A stretch of 64,000 nt of DNA from Sphingopyxis sp. H053 (GCF_001468225.1 NZ_LNRU01000008.1:124001-188000), one strand, 5' to 3'. Counted from the first letter of the stretch, positions 17,233-26,526 are shown. Numbers and translations are program-made. Notes: generated from the sequence alone by a model not told the origin.

Positions 17233-18369
17233 TTAGGTGCTGGAGCCACCCAATTCGGTCATTCCGGCGTGGAGCAGGTGGACGAGCTGCGACTGGCGCC
17301 GGGCGCCGGTCTTGGCGAAGATCGAGCGCAGGTGCGAGCGCGCGGTGTTGTGCGCGATGCCCAGCCGGTCGGCGGCTTCGACGAGCGAACCGCCACCGGC
17401 AAGCGCCGCGGCCAGCATCGCCTCCATCCGCGTCAGCTGGAACAGGTCGCGGATCGCTTCGGGATCGGGCGCCGCATCCTGCCCCGGATCGCTGATGAAC
17501 AAGGCGAGCGCGGCACCCTTGCCGCCGCGCATGAAGGCCGGCGTCGTCACCGCCTTGGCGACGACGCCCAGGTCGCGCCGCCCCGAGGGCCGCTCAATTC
17601 GGAAGCGCTGCGGCGGCGCGGCGGCGGGGTCGGCCTCCGCGCTGAGCAATTTGAGCAGTTTTTCGAGCGTGCGGTGCGCGCTGCCCGCCGCCAGCCGGAG
17701 CCGCCCGCCCGCCAGCGTCAGCCCGTCTTCCTCGGCCAGCAGCCGCTCGGCGACCGCGTTGGTGCGGATCACCTTTCCGTCGTGGTCGAGGGTGATCGCC
17801 GCGACGCCCATCTGTTCGACAACGCCGCGATAGACGCCATGCTCGGCGCCCGACGCCTGCAACCGTTCGAACAGCTGGATGGCATGGCGCAGATGCGGAA
17901 CGAGCGCCTGCAACGCATCGCGCTCGGCGGCGCCGAAATCGTGACGGCTGCGGTCGCGTGTCACGCGAAGCCGCGCCTCGAACCCGCTGTCGAAACGCAG
18001 GTCGACGCCCAGAATCTGGTCGCCCCCCGCGGCTTCGAGGAAGTCGCGCCAGAAATCGCTCGTGCGCGCCGCGCCCTGCACAAAGTCGCTGAACGACAGG
18101 ACCTTGCCTTCGGGCAGCCCCTTGAACGGGTCGCTGGCAAAGAAGCTTTCGGCATAGTCTTCGCTGGTTTGCGGATCGGCGTCGGGGGTGACGATCGTCC
18201 CGGGCTTGCGCGTGCCCGGCATCGTCAGGATCAACGTCGCGTAGGTGCCGTCGAGATGGAGCGCGAGACCGCGCAGGAAATCCTCCCACGGCGTGTCCGT
18301 CAGCAAGCCGCCGAACAGGTCGGCGAGCAGCTTCGAAAATTCCGCGGTCGGTCCGCCTGCCTTCACCAT
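17233..18369 (-). CDS. LuxR-type regulator
   Basis: About 378 residues. The C-terminal ~65 residues are a LuxR/GerE HTH (LTRMEAMLAAALAGGGSLVEAADRLGIAHNTARSHLRSIFAKTGA, read in two parts). A PAS-like segment precedes it (GVAAITLDHDGKVIRTNAVAERLL). No autoinducer-binding signature is evident. The start is uncertain: ATGs at 18369, 18390 and 18420 are in frame; GAAGG lies five bases before 18369. Divergent from the esterase gene at 18419. A candidate regulator of the steroid genes. Confidence 0.8.
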   Translation of the reverse strand: MVKAGGPTAEFSKLLADLFGGLLTDTPWEDFLRGLALHLDGTYATLILTMPGTRKPGTIVTPDADPQTSEDYAESFFASDPFKGLPEGKVLSFSDFVQGAARTSDFWRDFLEAAGGDQILGVDLRFDSGFEARLRVTRDRSRHDFGAAERDALQALVPHLRHAIQLFERLQASGAEHGVYRGVVEQMGVAAITLDHDGKVIRTNAVAERLLAEEDGLTLAGGRLRLAAGSAHRTLEKLLKLLSAEADPAAAPPQRFRIERPSGRRDLGVVAKAVTTPAFMRGGKGAALALFISDPGQDAAPDPEAIRDLFQLTRMEAMLAAALAGGGSLVEAADRLGIAHNTARSHLRSIFAKTGARRQSQLVHLLHAGMTELGGSST

Positions 18370-18418
18370 CGCACCTTCATTTCCATCCATTCCATCCCAC
18401 AAGCCGGAGAGTTTTGCC

Positions 18419-19354
18419 ATGCCCATTGATCCCGCCCTCGCGCCGTTGCTCGATATGATGAACGCGCTGCCGCATTTGAACGCGCCCTTCGATCCCGCCG
18501 CGCTGCGGCTGGCCGACGAACAGCCGATGCCCGTTCCCAAGGCCGGCGTCGCCGAGGTCCGCGACGTCACGCTCGATACCAGCGCGGGAGCCGTGAACGC
18601 GCGCCTTTATCATCCCATGCCCGGAACGACGCTGCCGCTGCTCGTCTTCATCCACGGCGGCGGCTGGGTGTTCGGAACGCTCGACACCCATGATCCGCTG
18701 TGCCGCGCGCTCGCCGCGGCCGCCGAGATCGCGGTGCTCTCGCTCGAATATCCGCGCGCGCCAGAGCATCGCTATCCGGCCGCGCTCGACACCGTTCGCG
18801 CCGCCGTCGTGACCGCGGTCGAACAGGCCGACACCCTCGGCATCGACGCCGGCCGGATCGCGGTCGGCGGTGACAGCGCCGGCGGCAATTTGTCCGCCGC
18901 ATTGTGCCTCGCCACCCGCGACGAGGGCGGCCCGGCTATCGCGCACCAGCTGCTTCTCTATCCCGTCATCGACAATGACTTCACCCGCGCCTCCTATGTC
19001 GAGAACGCCACCGGCTATATGCTGAGCAGCGAAATGATGCAGTGGTTCTGGGCCCAATATCTGGGCGACGCCAGCCGCGACGCCGGCGCGCTTGCGACCC
19101 CGATCCGCGCCGACAGCCTCGCCGGCCTGCCGTCGGCGACGATCGTCACCGCCGAGTTCGATCCGCTGCGCGACGAAGGCACCGCCTATGCCGAGCGACT
19201 GAAGGCGGCGGGCGTGGCGGTGACGCACGATCATTTCCCCGGCGTGATCCACGGCTTTGCCAGCATGCTGGGCATGCTGCCGCAGGCCGACGTCGCGGTG
19301 GGAACGGCGGCCCGGGGATTGCGGGCCGCCTTCGCGATGGAAGCCGCGGCGTAA
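18419..19354 (+). CDS. Alpha/beta hydrolase of the hormone-sensitive lipase family
   Basis: 311 residues. HGGGWVFG is the oxyanion-hole motif of HSL-type esterases, GDSAGGNL carries the nucleophilic Ser, EFDPLRDEG the Asp and VIHGF the His. Such enzymes cleave short acyl esters, and a steroid acetate made by a Baeyer-Villiger enzyme would be a plausible substrate here (inference). GGAGAG lies upstream of the ATG. Its 3' end converges with the SDR at 19383. Confidence 0.88.
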   Translation: MPIDPALAPLLDMMNALPHLNAPFDPAALRLADEQPMPVPKAGVAEVRDVTLDTSAGAVNARLYHPMPGTTLPLLVFIHGGGWVFGTLDTHDPLCRALAAAAEIAVLSLEYPRAPEHRYPAALDTVRAAVVTAVEQADTLGIDAGRIAVGGDSAGGNLSAALCLATRDEGGPAIAHQLLLYPVIDNDFTRASYVENATGYMLSSEMMQWFWAQYLGDASRDAGALATPIRADSLAGLPSATIVTAEFDPLRDEGTAYAERLKAAGVAVTHDHFPGVIHGFASMLGMLPQADVAVGTAARGLRAAFAMEAAA

Positions 19355-19382
19355 CGGCGGCGGCGGGGTCGGCGCCGTCGCG

Positions 19383-20159
19383 TCAGACCCCGTAACCGCC
19401 CGCGACCGCAATCTGCTGGCCTGTGATGTAGGCAGCTTTGGACGAGGCAAGGAAGACAGCGGCATGACCGATTTCCTCGGGACGACCCCAGCGCTTGATC
19501 GCGAGGTTCTTGTGAACCTCGGCTGTCCATGCGTCGTCGAACACGCCCTGTTTCGACAGCTCGAGAAACATGCCGGCCTCGATCACGCCGACGAGGATGG
19601 AGTTGGCGCGGATGCCATGCTTTCCCTCCTCGCGCGCGATGCCCCGGACCAGCGCTTCGTTCGCGGCCTTGGGCGCGACCGACAGGCCGTCCTTGTCAGG
19701 CCAGCGCAGGTCGCCCGCCGAACCCAGATGAACGAACGAGCCGCCACCCTGCTCGCGCATATGCGGAAGGATGCGATGCACCGCGCCGAAAAAGCCGTGG
19801 ACCTCGACGTCGATCGCACGGCGCCATTGTTCGGGGGTTGTATCGGCGAGATGGACCTGCGCGACCAGCGGGCCGGCGCCCCACAGCATGGTGTGGATGC
19901 GCCCGTGCGCGGCGACGGCGCCCGCGATGGTCGCGGCCAGCGCCGCCTCGTCGGTGACGTCGCACTGATGCAGGCTCGCCTTGCGCCCCGACGCCTCGAT
20001 ACGCTCGGCCAGCGCCTCGGCCTCCGCCTGTTTCGAGCGCCATGCGATCGCGACGTCGCTCCCCGCCGCCGCGAATTCACCGGCAACCGCCGCGCCGATG
20101 CCACCGGTCGCACCGAAAATCAGCGTCGCGCCCTCGGGAAACTGCGAACCTTCACCCAT
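19383..20159 (-). CDS. SDR family oxidoreductase
   Basis: 258 residues. The cofactor motif is FGATGGIGAAV rather than the usual TGxxxGIG start, followed by VAIAWRSK; C-terminal WGRPEEIGHAAVFLAS and ITGQQIAVAGGYGV are typical of the family. The active-site region reads SFVHLGSAGDLRWPDKDGLSVAPKAANEAL, where the usual YxxxK Tyr is not obvious (a Val precedes APKAA), so activity as a standard SDR is uncertain. AAGGAGG lies six bases before the ATG. Divergent from the Rieske operon. Confidence 0.82.
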   Translation of the reverse strand: MGEGSQFPEGATLIFGATGGIGAAVAGEFAAAGSDVAIAWRSKQAEAEALAERIEASGRKASLHQCDVTDEAALAATIAGAVAAHGRIHTMLWGAGPLVAQVHLADTTPEQWRRAIDVEVHGFFGAVHRILPHMREQGGGSFVHLGSAGDLRWPDKDGLSVAPKAANEALVRGIAREEGKHGIRANSILVGVIEAGMFLELSKQGVFDDAWTAEVHKNLAIKRWGRPEEIGHAAVFLASSKAAYITGQQIAVAGGYGV

Positions 20160-20223
20160 CTTCACCCTCCTTGAACCACAAAATATTGCATAACGTCGAC
20201 AATAGTGAGATATATTATCGAAA

Positions 20224-20253
20224 TGCGATGACATCGCAAGTTTTCAAAACGCA
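20224..20253. promoter_or_regulatory. TGCGT-N20-ACGCA site plus a perfect 15-bp palindrome
   Basis: TGCGA at 20224-20228 and ACGCA at 20249-20253, one mismatch. The left arm also starts the perfect palindrome TGCGATGACATCGCA (20224-20238). Both lie in the 141-bp gap between the divergent SDR (19383-20159) and Rieske oxygenase genes. Confidence 0.55.
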
Positions 20254-20300
20254 TAGTGACAATGCCTGATGCAAAACCGGGCATGGATGGGAGATTTCCA

Positions 20301-21380
20301 ATGGCGACAACCGCAGACTATGGACTGGGCGACCAGGCGTTTCCGCGCGGCTGGTTCATGATCGCCGCCGCCGCCGAACTGGAGGGGACGACCCCACTGG
20401 CCGTCCGCTTTTTCGGCCGCGACCGGGTGCTCTATCGCGGCGAGTCGGGGCAGGTTTATCTGGTCGACGCCTATTGCCCGCATATGGGCGCGCATCTGGC
20501 GAAGAACGAAACGAGCTTCGTGATCCGCGACAATGAGCATGTGCAGGGCGAATCGATCCGCTGCCCCTATCATGGCTGGCGCTTTGGCCCCGACGGCAAG
20601 TGCAACCAGATCCCCTATTCGCCGCAGAAGATCCCCGCGGCGGCCAAGCTCGAAAACTGGCCGGTGATCGAGCGCGCGGGCTGCATCTGGATGTGGCACG
20701 ATCCCGAGGGGCTCGAGCCCGAATATGAGCTGCCGTCGTTCGAGGAATATTATCAGCCGCATTGGGTGAAATGGGAGCTCGACCGGCTGGGCGAACTCGC
20801 CAGCCACCCGGTCGAGATTCTCGACAATATGGCCGACCGCGCGCATTTCGAGCCCGTCCACGGCAATGATGCCGTCGACGTCTTCGAAAATGATTTCGAC
20901 GGCCACCGCGTCGTCCAGCGGCTGCGCGCGGGGCACCGCACGCTCCAGGGCGACGCCCCGCTCGAAACCGACACCTGGTATACCGGGCCCGGCATCCTGC
21001 AATCGCGCATGTCGGGGCAATTCCCGTCGATCATCATGATCGCGCACACCCCCGTCGACGACGGGGTGGTGAAGGTGTGGCACGCGCTGCTGGTCAAGGT
21101 GCCCAATGCCGAGCCGACCGCGGACGATGTCGCGATGGCGCGCGCCTACCAAGCCGCGGCCTGCGCCGCCTTTGCGCAGGATTTCGAAATCTGGTCCAAT
21201 AAAAGGCCGTGCATCAATCCGATGGCGGTGCAGGGCGACGGCCCGATCGGCAAATTGCGGATCTGGTATCGCCAATTCTACAACAGCCGCGCGCGCGCCG
21301 AGGAATATCAGAAGCGCGTCAACGGCACGCACGTCACCCGCGGCACCTTGTCCGCGCCTTTCGAACAGAAGGTCGCCTGA
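20301..21380 (+). CDS. kshA: Rieske oxygenase resembling 3-ketosteroid 9-alpha-hydroxylase KshA
   Basis: 359 residues. Rieske ligands C59, H61, C88, H91 (CPHMGAH and CPYHGW). The mononuclear iron site reads NMADRAHFEPVH, giving H182 and H187, and the third ligand Asp is in QDFEIWSNKRP, which lines up with the KshA segment around D304. KshA hydroxylates C9 of 3-ketosteroids, which with delta-1 dehydrogenation opens ring B. The ATG at 20301 has GGGAGA six bases upstream. First gene of an eight-gene run. No KshB reductase is seen in the window. Confidence 0.82.
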   Translation: MATTADYGLGDQAFPRGWFMIAAAAELEGTTPLAVRFFGRDRVLYRGESGQVYLVDAYCPHMGAHLAKNETSFVIRDNEHVQGESIRCPYHGWRFGPDGKCNQIPYSPQKIPAAAKLENWPVIERAGCIWMWHDPEGLEPEYELPSFEEYYQPHWVKWELDRLGELASHPVEILDNMADRAHFEPVHGNDAVDVFENDFDGHRVVQRLRAGHRTLQGDAPLETDTWYTGPGILQSRMSGQFPSIIMIAHTPVDDGVVKVWHALLVKVPNAEPTADDVAMARAYQAAACAAFAQDFEIWSNKRPCINPMAVQGDGPIGKLRIWYRQFYNSRARAEEYQKRVNGTHVTRGTLSAPFEQKVA

Positions 21381-21415
21381 CGGCGGCATAACAGACAGAA
21401 ATCAGGAGAAAATGC

Positions 21416-22210
21416 GTGGCAAGACTCGCGGGTAAAGTTGCGATCGTAACGGGTGCGGCACAGGGCATGGGCGCCGCGACCGCGCGGCTCTTCGCGGCCG
21501 AGGGCGCCAGGGTGGTGCTCTGCGACGTGATCGAGGACAAGGGGCAGGAAACTGCGAGCGAAATCGGCGAGAGTGCCGTGTTCGAGAAGCTCGACGTGCG
21601 GTCCGAAGCCGACTGGGAACGCGTAGTCGCCGCGACGGTCGCGCGCTTCGGCAAGCTCGACATATTGATCAACAACGCCGCGATCGTGCATTTCAGCCCG
21701 ATCGAGGCGATGCCCGCCGAGGACATCGAACGCGTCCTCGCGATCAACGTGATGGGGACGATGCTCGGCGCCAAATATGCCGCGCGCGCGATGACCGAGG
21801 CCGGCCGCGGTGTCATCGTCAACATCTCTTCGGTCGACGGCCTTCGCGGCTGCAACGGCCTGTCCGCCTATACCGCCAGCAAATGGGCGGTGCGCGGGCT
21901 GTCGAAGTCGCTCGCTTACGAGCTCGGCCCGCGCGGCATTCGCGTCTGCACCGTCCATCCCGGCGGCGTGAACACCCAGATGGGCAATCCGGCCGGGCTG
22001 ACCGGCGACGCGCTCAATGTCGGCTACGAGCGCGTGCCGCTCCAGCGGATCGGCGAGCCCGAGGAAATCGCACGCGCCAGCCTGTTCATCGCCTCCGACG
22101 ATGCAAGCTATATCAGCGGCGCCGAGCTGGCGGTCGATGGCGGCTGGTCGGCGGGCTATTATCAGCCCTTCCTGCCCGGCGCACCCGCCAGTCTGAACGG
22201 ACAGCCCTGA
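21416..22210 (+). CDS. SDR family oxidoreductase
   Basis: 264 residues from a GTG at 21416 with AGGAGA six bases upstream. TGAAQGMG cofactor motif, LCDVIED (Asp after strand 2, so NAD), NNAA, catalytic SSVDG, YTASK. Strongly like 3-alpha/20-beta-hydroxysteroid dehydrogenases, including the C-terminal SYISGAELAVDGGWSAGY. Second gene of the Rieske operon, 35 bases downstream. Confidence 0.87.
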   Translation: MARLAGKVAIVTGAAQGMGAATARLFAAEGARVVLCDVIEDKGQETASEIGESAVFEKLDVRSEADWERVVAATVARFGKLDILINNAAIVHFSPIEAMPAEDIERVLAINVMGTMLGAKYAARAMTEAGRGVIVNISSVDGLRGCNGLSAYTASKWAVRGLSKSLAYELGPRGIRVCTVHPGGVNTQMGNPAGLTGDALNVGYERVPLQRIGEPEEIARASLFIASDDASYISGAELAVDGGWSAGYYQPFLPGAPASLNGQP

Positions 22211-22212
22211 AC

Positions 22213-22959
22213 ATGCTGGCGGGCAAGGTCGCACTCGTCACCGGCGCGGGCCAGGGTGTCGGGCGCGGCATTGCCCGCGCGCTTGCCCGGCGCGGCGCCC
22301 GGATCGCACTGGTTGGCCGGACGCCCGCCAAGCTCGAAGCGGTGGCGGCCGAAATCGGCAGTGATGCGGCCGCCTTCGCTACCGACGTCAAGGACGCGGA
22401 ATCGATCCGCGCCGTGGTGGACGCGGTCGCGCAGCACTTCGGCGCGATCGACATCCTCGTAAACAATGCGCAGGAGGTGCCGCTCGGACCGCTGCTGTCG
22501 GTCGAGGATGCCGCGTTCGAGGCGGGTTTCACCTCTGGACCGCTGGCCTCGTTCCGGTTGATGAAAGCCTGTCATCCGCACCTTCTGCGCCGCGGTGGCG
22601 GCACGATCATCAACCTCGCCAGTTCGGCTGCCGTACGCTGGGACATGGCGAATTACGGCGCCTATGCCGCTGTGAAGCAGGCGACGCGCGCGCTGACCCG
22701 CGCCGCCGCGGCCGAATGGGGGCCCGACGGCATCCGCGTCCTCACCATCGCGCCGCACGCCAATTCGCCGGGCCTGCAAGGCTGGATCGAAAATAACCCG
22801 GACGAGGCCGAGGCATTTTTCCGCACGATCCCGCTGCGCCGCGTCGGCGATTGCGAGGACGATATTGGCAATGCGGTCGCGGCGCTGTGCGGCCCCGACC
22901 TCAGCTACCTGACCGGGGCGACGATCCCGCTCGACGGTGGGCAAGCCAATTTCGGCTGA
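22213..22959 (+). CDS. SDR family oxidoreductase
   Basis: 248 residues starting two bases after the previous stop. Cofactor motif TGAGQGVGRG, Arg-containing ALVGRTPAKL (suggests NADPH), NNAQ, catalytic SSAAVRWDMANYGAYAAVK with YAAVK. The residue spacing is slightly unusual: the Tyr candidate is in NYGAYAAVK. Third gene of the operon. Confidence 0.85.
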   Translation: MLAGKVALVTGAGQGVGRGIARALARRGARIALVGRTPAKLEAVAAEIGSDAAAFATDVKDAESIRAVVDAVAQHFGAIDILVNNAQEVPLGPLLSVEDAAFEAGFTSGPLASFRLMKACHPHLLRRGGGTIINLASSAAVRWDMANYGAYAAVKQATRALTRAAAAEWGPDGIRVLTIAPHANSPGLQGWIENNPDEAEAFFRTIPLRRVGDCEDDIGNAVAALCGPDLSYLTGATIPLDGGQANFG

Positions 22960-22972
22960 AGGAACGAGCAAG

Positions 22973-23413
22973 ATGAGCGCCGCCGACATCATCGAAATCC
23001 AGCAATTGCTCGCCGCCTATGTCTTTGCGATCGACGCCAGGGATTATGACGCGCTCGACGCGGTGTTCACGCCGGACGCCGCGATCGACTATCGCGTCAC
23101 CGGCGGCGCTGAGGGCAACTGGGCGGAGATCAAGCCGTGGCTGGCCAAGGCGCTCGCTCCCTTCCCCGTCACCCAGCATCTGATCGGCCTGCCGCTGATC
23201 CGGCTCGACGGCGACCGCGCGACCGCGAAGACGATGCTGTTCAATCCGATGCAGCTGGCGCGGCCGGAGGGCGATCATCTGTTCCTGCTCGGCTGCACCT
23301 ATATCGACGATCTGGTGCGCACGCCCGCGGGCTGGCGGATCGCGAGCCGCACCGAAGCGGATTTCTGGGTCAAGGATCCGCCCGCCGATTTCACCCCCGA
23401 GCCCGCGCCATGA
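22973..23413 (+). CDS. SnoaL-like (NTF2-fold) protein
   Basis: 146 residues: IIEIQQLLAAYVFAIDARDYDALDAVFTPDAAIDY is the standard SnoaL_4 opening (two segments), and GWRIASRTE the closing strand. AAGGA lies nine bases before the ATG. Its TGA overlaps the ATG of the next gene (ATGA), so the two are coupled. Role unknown. Confidence 0.8.
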   Translation: MSAADIIEIQQLLAAYVFAIDARDYDALDAVFTPDAAIDYRVTGGAEGNWAEIKPWLAKALAPFPVTQHLIGLPLIRLDGDRATAKTMLFNPMQLARPEGDHLFLLGCTYIDDLVRTPAGWRIASRTEADFWVKDPPADFTPEPAP

Positions 23414-24666
23414 GCGCCGCCGATCCCTTCGACCCGGTCCGCATCGGGCCAATCGCCTTGCGCAATCGCTTCATCCGTTCGGGCGCGAACGAGATGATGA
23501 GCAAGGCGACCTTCCCCACCCGTGCGCTCCTGGATTTTCACCGCGCCTATGCGCGCGGCGGCGTGGGGATGACGACGCTCGCCTATCTCGCGGTCTCGCC
23601 CGATGGACGCACGCTGCCCGGACAGGGGATGCTGAGCCGCGAAAGCGTACCGCATTACCGCGCGGTCACCGATGTGATCCATGCCGAGGGCGCGAAAGCG
23701 TCGGCGCAGATCACCCATGGCGGCAGCTTCTGCCAGATCGACGACCTGTCGACCCCGCGCGCGATGTCGGCATCGGCCGGGATCGACAAGATGGGCGTGC
23801 TGAAGGGCCGTTTTTTCCAACGTACGATGACCCGCGCCGACATGGAGACGGTGACGGGCGAGTTCGTACGCGCCGCCGAGCTCGCCGAAGAAGCGGGTTT
23901 CGATGCGCTCGAAATCCATATGGGGCACGGCTATCTGCTCAACCAGTTCATCTCGCCGCTCTCCAACTTCCGCAAGGATGGCTATGGCGGATCGGCCGCG
24001 AACCGCGTGCGCTTTCCAGCCGAGGTGCTGGCGGCGGTCAAGCGGGCGACCGGCGGGCGGCTCGCGATCCTTGCCAAGATCAATCTGACCGACGCGGTGC
24101 CGGGGGGCGCGACGGTCGACGACGCAATTGTAACCGCGCGCGCGCTCGAAACGGCGGGCGCCGACATGCTGGTGCTGTCGGCGGGGCGTAACATCGAAAG
24201 CACCTGGGCGATGTTCGGCAGCGCGCTGCCCTATGACGACCTTGCCGCGATGCAGGGCGGGTGGCTCGCGAAACTGCAATTCGCGGTCCTGAAGCGCAGC
24301 GTGCCGAAGCTGCCCCCATTTCGCGAAAATTACCTGATGGAGCCCGCGCTGAAACTGAAGGCGGCGCTCGGCCCGACGCCGATGAAGCTCGCCTATCTGG
24401 GCGGCGTCCAGTCGCTCGCCGGGGCGCGGCAGGCGGCCGCCGAAGGGTTCGATGCCATCGCGCTGGCACGCGCGCTGATCCACGATCCGGCGCTGATCGC
24501 GAAATGGCAAAGCGGGATCACCGATGCTTCGGGCTGCACCGCGTGCAACCGCTGCGTCGCCGCGATGTACGGTCCGTCGGGAACGCATTGCCCGGAGGTC
24601 GGCAACGCGCTCGACCCCGGGCTCAAGGACATTTTTGCGGGAGAAAAATATGCCGAGCCTGCTTGA
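23410..24666 (+). CDS. Old Yellow Enzyme-type NADH:flavin oxidoreductase
   Basis: 418 residues with an OYE/2,4-dienoyl-CoA-reductase-like TIM barrel: DPVRIGPIALRNRFIRSG, AQITHGG, and the FMN/active-site segment GFDALEIHMGHGYLLNQFISPLSN (in two parts), where the usual HxxH is HMGHGYL. It ends soon after CTACNRC and a further Cys, the place where 2,4-dienoyl-CoA reductases bind a 4Fe-4S cluster, but the second flavin domain is missing. Reduction of a steroid or CoA enone is a plausible role (inference). Confidence 0.85.
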   Translation: MSAADPFDPVRIGPIALRNRFIRSGANEMMSKATFPTRALLDFHRAYARGGVGMTTLAYLAVSPDGRTLPGQGMLSRESVPHYRAVTDVIHAEGAKASAQITHGGSFCQIDDLSTPRAMSASAGIDKMGVLKGRFFQRTMTRADMETVTGEFVRAAELAEEAGFDALEIHMGHGYLLNQFISPLSNFRKDGYGGSAANRVRFPAEVLAAVKRATGGRLAILAKINLTDAVPGGATVDDAIVTARALETAGADMLVLSAGRNIESTWAMFGSALPYDDLAAMQGGWLAKLQFAVLKRSVPKLPPFRENYLMEPALKLKAALGPTPMKLAYLGGVQSLAGARQAAAEGFDAIALARALIHDPALIAKWQSGITDASGCTACNRCVAAMYGPSGTHCPEVGNALDPGLKDIFAGEKYAEPA

Positions 24667-25435
24667 GAACAAGGTCGTCATCATCAGCGGGGTCGGCCCC
24701 GGCATGGGGCAGGCGATGGCGCGGATCGCCGCCGCCGAGGGCGCGAAAGTCGGGCTCGGCGCGCGCAACCGGGATTTCATCGAAGCGATCGCGGACGAAA
24801 TCCGCGCGAGCGGCGGCGAGGCCGTCGCGGTGCCGACCGACGTCGGCGATGCGGGCCAGTGTGCGGCACTGGCGAAAGCAACCGCCGACGCGTTCGGGCG
24901 GATCGATGGGCTGGTCAACACCGCCTATATCCACGGCGAATGGGTGACCGTGGACGAGGCCGATCCCGAGGATTGGGCGCGGGTGTTCGACGTCAATTGC
25001 CTCGGCGCGCTCAGGATGACGCAGGCGGTGCTGCCCGCGATGAAAGCGGCGGGCGGCGGCGCGGTGGTCAATGTCGCGACCATGTCGCAGGTCAATCCCT
25101 TTCCCGGCGAGGGCGGCTATGCCACCGGCAAGGGCGGCCTCACGACGATGACCAAACATATGGCGAAGGACCTTGGCCGCTTTAACATCCGGGTCAACGC
25201 GACGCGGATGGGCTGGATCGGCGGCAAGCCCGTCTATGACTATATCGACCGCGCCGCCGCGGGCGGACAGGACCGCGATGCGGTGATCGGCGAAATCACC
25301 GGGCGCATCCCGCTCGGCGTCATTCCGCCTGAGGAAGATTGCGCGAAGAGCGTGCTCTTCTTCCTCTCCGATTATGCAAAAATGGTCACCGGCGCGACGC
25401 TCGACGTCAACGGCGGCCAGTATATGGCGCCCTGA
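24650..25435 (+). CDS. SDR family oxidoreductase
   Basis: 261 residues, overlapping the OYE gene by 17 bases. SGVGPGMGQA at the cofactor site, NTAY in place of NNAG, and YATGK as the catalytic Tyr-Lys pair. GGGAG lies upstream of the ATG. An SDR of this kind is common beside OYE reductases. Fifth/sixth gene of the Rieske operon. Confidence 0.85.
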   Translation: MPSLLENKVVIISGVGPGMGQAMARIAAAEGAKVGLGARNRDFIEAIADEIRASGGEAVAVPTDVGDAGQCAALAKATADAFGRIDGLVNTAYIHGEWVTVDEADPEDWARVFDVNCLGALRMTQAVLPAMKAAGGGAVVNVATMSQVNPFPGEGGYATGKGGLTTMTKHMAKDLGRFNIRVNATRMGWIGGKPVYDYIDRAAAGGQDRDAVIGEITGRIPLGVIPPEEDCAKSVLFFLSDYAKMVTGATLDVNGGQYMAP

Positions 25436-25437
25436 CG

Positions 25438-26526
25438 ATGACCGAAGATCGCATCCTGTCGCCCGATGTCTGGCGCGACTTCTGCCGGCGGCTCGAGGCT
25501 GCGGGCGAGATCGTCACCGGCGCGGAAGCCGCCGCGAACCCGCTCGACCGCGCCGAGGGCTATCGCTACTTGACCCGGCTGCTGCGCATCGCGCTCGACA
25601 TGCAGCTTGAACATGCCGACCCCGATTTTCCGAGCTTTTATGCCGCATCGCACGAGACGGCGAAGATCGGCGCCGACAATCCCGACAATATCTATATGAA
25701 CGCGACCGTGTCGGGCGCGCGGCGTTACCGCATCCGGGGCACACGCGGCAACGTGCCGATCCTGAGTTTCGGCACCAAGGCCAATCGTTATGCCGTCGAC
25801 GGGACGATGGCCTCGACCGGCGAGCTCGATTCAGCCGACATGGCGGTCACCCCCGACGGATCGTTCGAGATCATCGTCAGCCGCGAAAAGGCCGACGGCA
25901 ACTGGCTCCCTCTAGCCGACGACAGTTCGATGGTGATCGTGCGCCAGACCTTTCTCGACCGCGCGAACGAAGTGCCCGCGACGGTGACGATCGAGGCGAT
26001 CGACGGCCCCGCCCACCCCGCGGCGCTGTCCGCCGACAGGCTCGCGGCGGCGCTGGAGCGCACCACCGCCTTTGTCACCGGCACGGCGCGGACCTTCGTC
26101 CAGTGGACCGAGGATTTTCGGGCCAACCAGATGAACCGGCTGGCGACGACCGACCAGACGCCCTTTTTCCGCGCGGGCGGCGATCCGACGATCTTCTACC
26201 TCCATGGCTGGTGGCAGCTGGAACCCGGCGAGATGCTGCGGATCGATACGCGCGTGCCCGCATGCAGCTTCTGGAATTTCCAGCTCGATAATTACTGGAT
26301 GGAATCGCTCGATTATCGCCATCACCGCATCCATGTGAACGGGCACAGCGCGCGGCTGAACGACGACGGCACGCTGACGCTGATCGTCGCGCCGCACGAT
26401 CCGGGCTTCGGCAACTGGATCGATACCGCGGGGCACCATCAGGGCACCATGTTGCTGCGCTGGATCGGCGCCTCCGACCATCCCATCCCCGAAACGAGGA
26501 TAATCCCCATCGATGACCGACCTTGA
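25438..26526 (+). CDS. DUF1214-type protein
   Basis: 362 residues starting two bases after the SDR stop. The C-terminal half has the DUF1214 pattern (FFRAGGDPTIFYLHGWWQLEPGEMLRI and FWNFQLDNYWMESLDYRHHRIHVN, in pieces, then ARLNDDGTLTLIVAPHDPG). DUF1214 proteins recur in sphingomonad and mycobacterial steroid/lipid clusters with no known reaction. No signal peptide or membrane segment is seen. It overlaps the next gene by 14 bases. Confidence 0.75.
   Translation: MTEDRILSPDVWRDFCRRLEAAGEIVTGAEAAANPLDRAEGYRYLTRLLRIALDMQLEHADPDFPSFYAASHETAKIGADNPDNIYMNATVSGARRYRIRGTRGNVPILSFGTKANRYAVDGTMASTGELDSADMAVTPDGSFEIIVSREKADGNWLPLADDSSMVIVRQTFLDRANEVPATVTIEAIDGPAHPAALSADRLAAALERTTAFVTGTARTFVQWTEDFRANQMNRLATTDQTPFFRAGGDPTIFYLHGWWQLEPGEMLRIDTRVPACSFWNFQLDNYWMESLDYRHHRIHVNGHSARLNDDGTLTLIVAPHDPGFGNWIDTAGHHQGTMLLRWIGASDHPIPETRIIPIDDRP

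Noticed and set aside
15367..18429. Very long open frame on the plus strand across the SnoaL, sulfotransferase and LuxR genes.
   Set aside because: It lies antisense to three well-supported genes, is rich in Arg/His/Gly, and has no motif; long antisense frames are normal in high-GC DNA.
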